From NCBI GenBank assembly GCA_004794785.1, contig SJOL01006400.1, positions 60,995-124,994 of the forward strand: a DNA stretch of 64,000 nucleotides, read 5' to 3'. The notes below the pieces were generated by a model. It was given only the letters and a program-made list of their open reading frames with translations. It ran no database searches and had not been told where the DNA came from. The position numbers and the translations under genes are program-made. Every line of letters begins with the position of its first letter. Position 1 is the first letter of the stretch. Positions 57,773-64,000 of this stretch are shown here, one piece after another. The DNA is from Opisthorchis felineus. Its lineage: Eukaryota > Platyhelminthes > Trematoda > Opisthorchiida > Opisthorchiidae.

Positions 57773-57856
57773 GAACTACCGCAAAGGTTGGGGATTTACC
57801 CCATGCTGCGTGTCAGTGGGGTTGATTGCCTCACCTGTCATGCGCATTGTGTGCCT
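57773..57856 (+). CDS. Candidate exon, Cys-rich, possibly integrin alpha calf-like
   Basis: 84 nt, acceptor gatcagttgcag, strong donor gtgagt, phase 0 at both ends. Reads PMLRVSGVDCLTCHAHCVP at its end. The C-x(2)-C-x(3)-C spacing near the end is somewhat like the C...C-xx-I-x-C of integrin alpha calf-2. Speculative. Confidence 0.28.
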
Positions 57857-58003
57857 GTGAGTGCTCACTTTCCCTCATACCGTCACTTTCCAATCTCATC
57901 GTCCCTTATTAGCGTCAGTGTTATTCGCGTGGCCATACCTTGCGAAATAAGACTGATAAATAGTGACATGTACGTTTCATCCACCTCTGAACTATGGCGG
58001 TGA

Positions 58004-59480
58004 AACAGTGGGAGACTGGTGAATCAAATTAGATGTCTAATTAGCCCACGGATACAACCGCTTTTGTTAAATCGTCTGTAGTCCGGGACCCATGATTTGG
58101 AATTACGTCTTCCACGAGTCTGGGATAATTCGACAAGCATGTCCATACACATCCTAGTAAATAAAAGACTAGAATTTATTAGTAATAATATGCCAGCCTC
58201 TGGCTTTTATGGCATTTACAAATTATCGCCTAACAAGCATTGGTTATTCCACGAACTCTGGATGATAAATTAAGGGGTGTACGCCTCATTAAGAAAGTTC
58301 CCAGAATGCAAAGCGAAACACACCTTCCAAATGTTTCGCCCCTAAATGTGAAAGCCACTCAACCTCAAACAACTTTTTGGTTGATTCCTTAGACTGAGTT
58401 CTGATGAGATTATTTTTTCCGAAGCAGAGCTAAGATTTTTTTAAACATTTTTAAATCCTGAGGAAAAATGCACATTTATGATCCGCTGAGAATGCTACGC
58501 AACGTAGTAGAAAACCAATTCAAAGGCCATCATTTTAATTGTCCTTTTCAACCCCTCACCTATAAATTTCTGAAATCCGGGCGGCTTTGGTTCACCTAGC
58601 ATGCGATGTGGGCAATAAGGGAGATCATTTTCGAAATACTCAACAGCAAGGCTGACGACCCTGTCCGGGTGGAATACGCTAGTCCGAGTTTGACTCAGCA
58701 GCCCTGTGGATTAGATTGCGGTACCTATTAGTAAAGTATGCGCAATTTGAGGAAAAACAGCGGCGACATAAATACTGGTTTTCTACTTTGTGGGATTTTA
58801 CCAATATACACTTTAACTAGCAACTGGCGCATGAGTCTCAAAGATTTAACAATAATTCGGAAGCGGTTCGGACTAGCCAGACCTTCAGCAGCGGCAAATG
58901 CCCTTAAGTACTCGGGAAGATTCACGGTAGTGACGAATTATTTCGGCAGCAAACTATAATAGTATTGATAATACGGTTCATACAAAACTGAACACTGAAC
59001 TAAAAAAACCTAAATAATTAATCACACCACTGATAAGCCAGTCCGTCACAAAGAGAGTGTACCTTACCGTGGTGTGACGGTTTGTGTACCTCGGCGACCC
59101 ACTGGGGGTGTCCGCGCGACACTTGCAGAAACCCTCATAATCGCTCGGTCAGTGGTTAGAGGTCTGACAAACACAGTCTCCTGGTCCTCCATGTTGGGGG
59201 TTGGAACATGTGCGGTAACTTGTTCCGTTTGTATTTGCTTTTCCCGCCAAACACCGCTGCCTAGCGGTCAGGCTTTTGAGCCGAAGGCTTTGGTGGAGGA
59301 CTCTAATCGTCCTCCTGTCTAAGTGTGGACGCCATGGCAGTATGCCAGCCCAAGTAGAACCATGAATTGCGCGCATACAAATAAACTTATGCCACATCAG
59401 CCGTCGCGTTGTACGGCAGCGACGACTCAGTGTTGAACAGTGATGTCATGCTCTCGATGATGATGATGATGATGACGATG
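58004..59480. other. No gene recognised
   Basis: Short frames only. A (gat)n run lies at 59456-59477. Confidence 0.35.
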
Positions 59481-59484
59481 TTAA

Positions 59485-59657
59485 GCCAGTAGTGGCCGAA
59501 CGGCTTAGTTTTCAACTATCAGCCAGGAGTTGTGAGTTCAAATCTCTCTTGATTTTCGTGAGAAGTACACTGATGATGATTCACCGTTGAGGATGAGGCA
59601 GCTATGCTGCGCTGCTTGGCTTTCCGACATAGAATGAATTCATTTACAGGACGAAAC
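59485..59657 (+). mobile_element. tRNA-derived SINE, copy 2
   Basis: Same layout as the copy at 30634-30790: A-box-like tggccgaacgg, B-box-like gagttcaaatctc, then the shared body tgatgatgat...cagct...cttgg and tail ttacaggacgaaacc. Two alignable copies on the + strand support a SINE family. Confidence 0.6.
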
Positions 59658-61193
59658 CTCCGCTGAAATAACTCTGGCTACATTGTTGCGTTTTGGAGAC
59701 CTCTTTGTGAATAATTCTTTGCAGAGTAAGCCGATTGTGACCTCGGTAATCTATTTGAAGCATAAATATTATGGTTGCGACTTTTAGTATAGCTAGGCGT
59801 AGCTTAATTCAGACAATCAGCTGACTACAATCAAATTATTGGAAAGTCTGTCCTGATTTGTCATCGATCCCCTCGGAAGACCTGACGACCACTAGTCGGT
59901 TAGGCCCAAGTTCAATTCAGATAAAAGTGGAAAAATGCACCAGCGGTAAGTATAATTAATAGGTTACTATTATTACTGCATTCATGTTTAACGTACGTAA
60001 CAGTAACAAGACGTGATTTCTCAATGACAACATATGAGCAATTTTTAGTGGCTGATTCTTTGGCAGGCGAATGAGAACTTAGAAGTTTACAGTACAGATG
60101 TTTATAGATTCCGAGTTACCTTATTTCTCATTTAATCCGTAAACTACGAAAACTGTTTCGAAATCAGATCTGAAGATAGGATATTATGTGGTTACAATTT
60201 TATCAAGCCTAATTCCCTTATTGTTCAACCGTTCTTTATAATATCGACAGTCTTTTGTTGTATAGGGTGTTGGTGCAGTGCTTAGAAGGGCATTTTTGCA
60301 ACCGATGTATTGGGACTACATATCTGTTTGGGACCAATGCATGGGCAAAGCGCACAGCACCAATCTCCTAATAAAACTGCTTTGCAAGCACAAGTTTTAA
60401 ACCGTTATATCCGCATTAGGATTTCCCTTTCTCCTGATTAATTTACCGCTAAATTCCGAATAGTGTGAATGACATTTTCCAGTACCAACACAGACGTCCT
60501 GTTTTTCGAAAACGCATGGTAATTAGTGGAGGTAAAATGCAAAAACTGCTATAAGACTGGTAGAAGCGGGTGTTAACTGATCCCGAAGTCAAATGGATAT
60601 GATTAACCATTATATTCTGCTAATCAGGTTACACTAGTACTGGGCCTTCCAATATCTGAAGGTGGGGTTTTTCTCTGCTTTGATTGAGCACCACAGCGCT
60701 AGTATTTCTCAGTTAAATGGGTGTAAGCAGAACAATTATGTGGAGCTTTCGGTGAGGGATAATCAAAATATTGTATAATACGCCGAAGTAAGACTTTAGA
60801 ATCGTTGCACACTAATGATCAGTAACGCGATGTGCCTCCTCTGGAGTGATACTTTGGTGTCTGTCAGAAGGGAGCAGTGTGTCGAAATGTGGACCCAGTA
60901 GTCAGAAGACCAAAATTTAGCCTAGCCTCCGCGTATATTGAGTACGAACATAGTTCGAAACCTATTACATCTAAAAGCAATGCTCAACGAGGGGTTCTGA
61001 CAATAACAGAGTATTTCAGTGTACTCACATCTCCACCTCACGTCGGACTCTGTGTATTTAAATATTCTATTCCAACAGTTGGGAAGTTCTTGCTCAACTT
61101 CAAAAACTGCATCAATTTAAATTTTATCAATACTTTACTTCTTTTCCATTTATACGAATTTGTCCTGCTTAAGAAAAACTTGTACATGTTTAG

Positions 61194-61254
61194 ACGAAGC
61201 TAATGCCGCCTGCGAATCTGATGCCTTTTTGGAATGTTATATCTCAGAGTTCAG
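61194..61254 (+). CDS. Weak candidate micro-exon
   Basis: 61 nt between a tgtttag acceptor and a strong ttcag|gtatat donor, open in one frame reading EANAACESDAFLECYISEF. Splice signals are good, but no neighbour exon or family is recognised. Confidence 0.22.
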
Positions 61255-61867
61255 GTATATCCGAACACTCGAATGCGCCCTAAGTAACAGCGGTTTTATC
61301 TGCCAGAGGAAGATTTGTCGTAAGCACTTCCTTCTGTTCATATTTATAGTGTGTGAACATATTTTTACCGATAATTCCTAAGATTTACACGCCGATGACC
61401 TGGTTGCGAAATCAGACAGTCACATTAAAAAAACGCTTGCAAAGATGTACGTGTCCTCACTTTTCTATTCTTGCTGGCTGTCTTAATAAACGAGCGGAGT
61501 TACATGAGAAACTTATAAAGTGTTCCTGTCCTAGCGCGACTACTCCTTGGGAAGACAGAAAATCGTCACTCCAGAAGGTTGATCGTCATTGAACAAGTGT
61601 GGTTTTTTCAACAGTCGACGGGGTGTCGCAGTAAGAGAAGGGAGAATTTTTTTCCATACCACTTGTCCCATCGTCACCCTGCAATAAAACAACCAAGAGC
61701 CTGCTGCCTTGTATTCAAATCCCTTGAAAACACACCCAGTGTTTGTCATCAAATAGATACCAAATTTAGGCCTGAATACTTCCAGTTTGCAAGCTTACTG
61801 AAATGCCTCTGATACTAGAATTCCTCGTTCTTCCGAGGCTTCCTTGTGTTCACTATTGATGCTCCCA

Positions 61868-62458
61868 TTAACCCCTCTGGTTCGTTAATCGGAGAAGGTG
61901 ACCGTCAACAAATGACTGCAAACAAGTAACTTTAGCAGTGCATGCCAAGCTGGCATTAGCAAAGAAAGTGCGGAACAGTTGTTCTCGTTCACACCAGAGG
62001 AAACCGAGTAAGCTTGAACTTCCTAAATAGAGAAAACACTCTCTTTGGAAAACGACACAACGGCTGAGATGTGTACTGCGTTTCAAGATACAAGAATACA
62101 GATACAAGAATACAGAATAAATCAAGCAAATAAACCCAGCATTTAAAAGTGGATAGTGTGTTTCATCACTCAGTTTCCTGCAGTTTGATCCAAAGCGACA
62201 ACAAAGTTTGTCATTTCGATAGCAGTGTGATGTAGGCATTCGCTGCATTTGTATTTTAGGATCTGGGTAATGACCAAATTTTTTTGCTTGCAGACGAGTT
62301 AATTTGTTAGACTCTCTTTGGCTAAAAATCATTCGAAAGAACGGTATGGTTGTCTGATAAAAACAGGATATTTCTTCTCTCGTGTCAAATTTCATTGCTG
62401 CGCAGAGTCGTTTTACATCTCCATAAACCCCATGTATTCCGTTAGCTGTTGAAGTCAT
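61868..62458 (-). other. Open frame of 196 codons, status unknown
   Basis: The longest uninterrupted minus-strand frame outside the LINE and the receptor's polyGln antisense. It is Cys-, Phe- and Leu-rich with a hydrophobic stretch (GFICLIYSVFLYLYS). No family recognised and no clear splice context. Could be chance. Confidence 0.15.
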
Positions 62459-63610
62459 TATCGGCTGGACCCATACAGAAGCAAAGGAAAATTGCTGTTA
62501 AGTGCGGTTCTTCTGCTGTGAGTACGTTCCTTTTTTTTGCTCATATGTCAGGCGTACTGGTTATTAAGATGAAAAATAGCAGTCACTCTCGAGCTGACCA
62601 AGGTAAACTGTCTCCAACAGATTAAGTTACCATGCCATGGTGTTTTATACTTTATCACTGAATCTCAAGACAGCTCAGTGCCTAAGGAGTGCCCCATAGT
62701 TCGAAACCATCGTTGGATCTTCGACTGCTTCAGTCCAGGTTTGGTCAGCTTGGTAGTACCATAGCCTTCGAGCCTTCACAAAACTACACGATGCTCGTGC
62801 AACAAACGGCGCTGCAGCTGGGCAGTTATTACTATTCTTTGCCATCCAGACCAGCTGGAACGTCCTCTGCGTATATCACACACTTACTTTTGTTGCCTGC
62901 TAACTGACAGCAGAACACTGGCCACTTATATGGTCGGTTTACTGGTAGCGGAAAAAAGCCGTGTTTACTTCCAGATGAAAAACGGCAGTTTCGAGAGATA
63001 AAGTCGTATAATTTGTGGATAAAATGAAACTGTCGTCAATCAATGGAGAATCATTGAAAGTGGAGGAAGCAGGTGACCAGAGATGAGATTTTTGATTCGA
63101 GCCATAGCTATTGCGGTAATACATCTAAACATAAAACGTCCACCTTCGGAAATAGATCACAATGTTTTGCCATGTTTATTACCTGGCATTTTACTGAGCT
63201 CAAAGCCAAAGTTTCCTTTTACATTTCTATTTATGAAACAACATTAGGACGGAAACCGTTAGCCAAACTGAAGGGACCCACTTTGGAATTGAAACCGAGT
63301 TATTGTGGCCAACGGTCTTACTCACCGGGTCGTCCTAATCCACCTCACTCTGTTTCCTTATCTTTACCAAGCACAAAACATTCTTACCGGACATCCATGC
63401 TATTCTACTGTAGTCAAGATACAATACTTCGTGATATTCATTTAGATGTATATCTAATGCTCTTTCCCATGTTGCTAGCCCAGTGATTCAAGAACGGTAT
63501 ATGATAAATATAGAAATGGACTAGTGGTACACTCGAAGTTCTGAAATCTAAAGTGGTTCAAAGAAACTGTCATTTGCACTACTCATAAAGTTGCTGAAAA
63601 TTCTTCGACA

Positions 63611-63653
63611 GCCCACGACCGGTTTCGCTCTTCTTAGGGCTCATCAGGTAGGT
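63611..63653 (-). ncRNA. Type I hammerhead ribozyme, first tandem unit
   Basis: Minus-strand CTGATGA and GAAA cores intact. Stem II has one C-A mismatch compared with the next unit. Stem I pairs the bases around 63648-63653 with 63611-63616, with one mismatch. Cleavage is expected after the C of GGTC. Confidence 0.7.
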
Positions 63654-63881
63654 GCAGTCTCCGAGTTTCTGTCAACCTTATGTTCTACTTGAAACCAAAT
63701 TGCACGAACTTAGCGAAATACACTAATTTGCAAACAAATTTGGCCTTGCGAGAGACTCACCTGGAACCCAGCTGAATCTCTCGTTTGTGATGTTTCCAGG
63801 CAACTGAATGTGCTGCACCAGGCCGCCTCATTTTTCAGTTGCTACGATATTCGAGATATCGCGATACATGTATATTCGTAA

Positions 63882-63998
<117 letters not shown>

Positions 63999-64000
63999 AA

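Overview
Eukaryotic genomic DNA, most likely from a parasitic flatworm (trematode). The basis is short coding exons separated by long introns, abundant non-LTR retrotransposon and tRNA-like SINE debris, and tandem hammerhead-ribozyme repeats. Some repeat families resemble sequences I remember from opisthorchiid liver flukes (Clonorchis/Opisthorchis). That genus-level assignment is from memory and was not checked.

The left half (239-37755, + strand) is one large gene for a single-pass membrane receptor. Its 5' end lies outside the window. Between 239 and 28263 there are 22 homologous two-exon cassettes. Each has exon A (51-72 nt) and exon B (91-121 nt) separated by an intron of only 34-53 bp, whereas cassettes are 0.2-5 kb apart. 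All 22 encode the same frame of residues: Cys - about 15 aa - Cys-x-[NS]-x-x-[IL]-Trp ... Trp-x-x-[AV] ... [DA]-[YF]-Lys. Everything between these residues varies. Exon A always enters with one leftover base (upstream phase 2) and exon B always ends on a complete codon (phase 0), so A+B is 1 mod 3 in every cassette. Two cassettes therefore cannot be joined in frame, and skipping all of them also shifts the frame. Only one cassette, spliced to the single constant exon at 30892-30979, gives an open protein. That constant exon reads as the C-terminal strand of a MAM domain. It is followed by a transmembrane exon (33072-33713) and a Gln-rich cytoplasmic exon (36590-37755) with PPxY and PxxP motifs. 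My interpretation is a Dscam-like array of mutually exclusive cassettes that diversifies one half of a MAM ectodomain, giving at least 22 isoforms. This is the main discovery candidate.

The gene's introns hold repeats: a hammerhead-ribozyme unit with an inverted arm (22286-22670), a tRNA-like SINE (about 30634-30790) and a decayed LINE reverse transcriptase (about 35290-36330). Downstream are a 3' flank (37756-41540), an AT microsatellite next to a 442-N assembly gap (41624-42065), and a frameshifted minus-strand LINE with its probable 5' UTR (42066 to about 45835).

The right end (about 46-64 kb) is mostly non-coding. A few scattered + strand exon-like segments (47727-57856) weakly resemble the leg domains of an integrin alpha subunit. 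There is also a second SINE copy and, at the right edge, a tandem pair of 307-bp units each carrying a minus-strand type I hammerhead ribozyme, the layout expected of a retrozyme.
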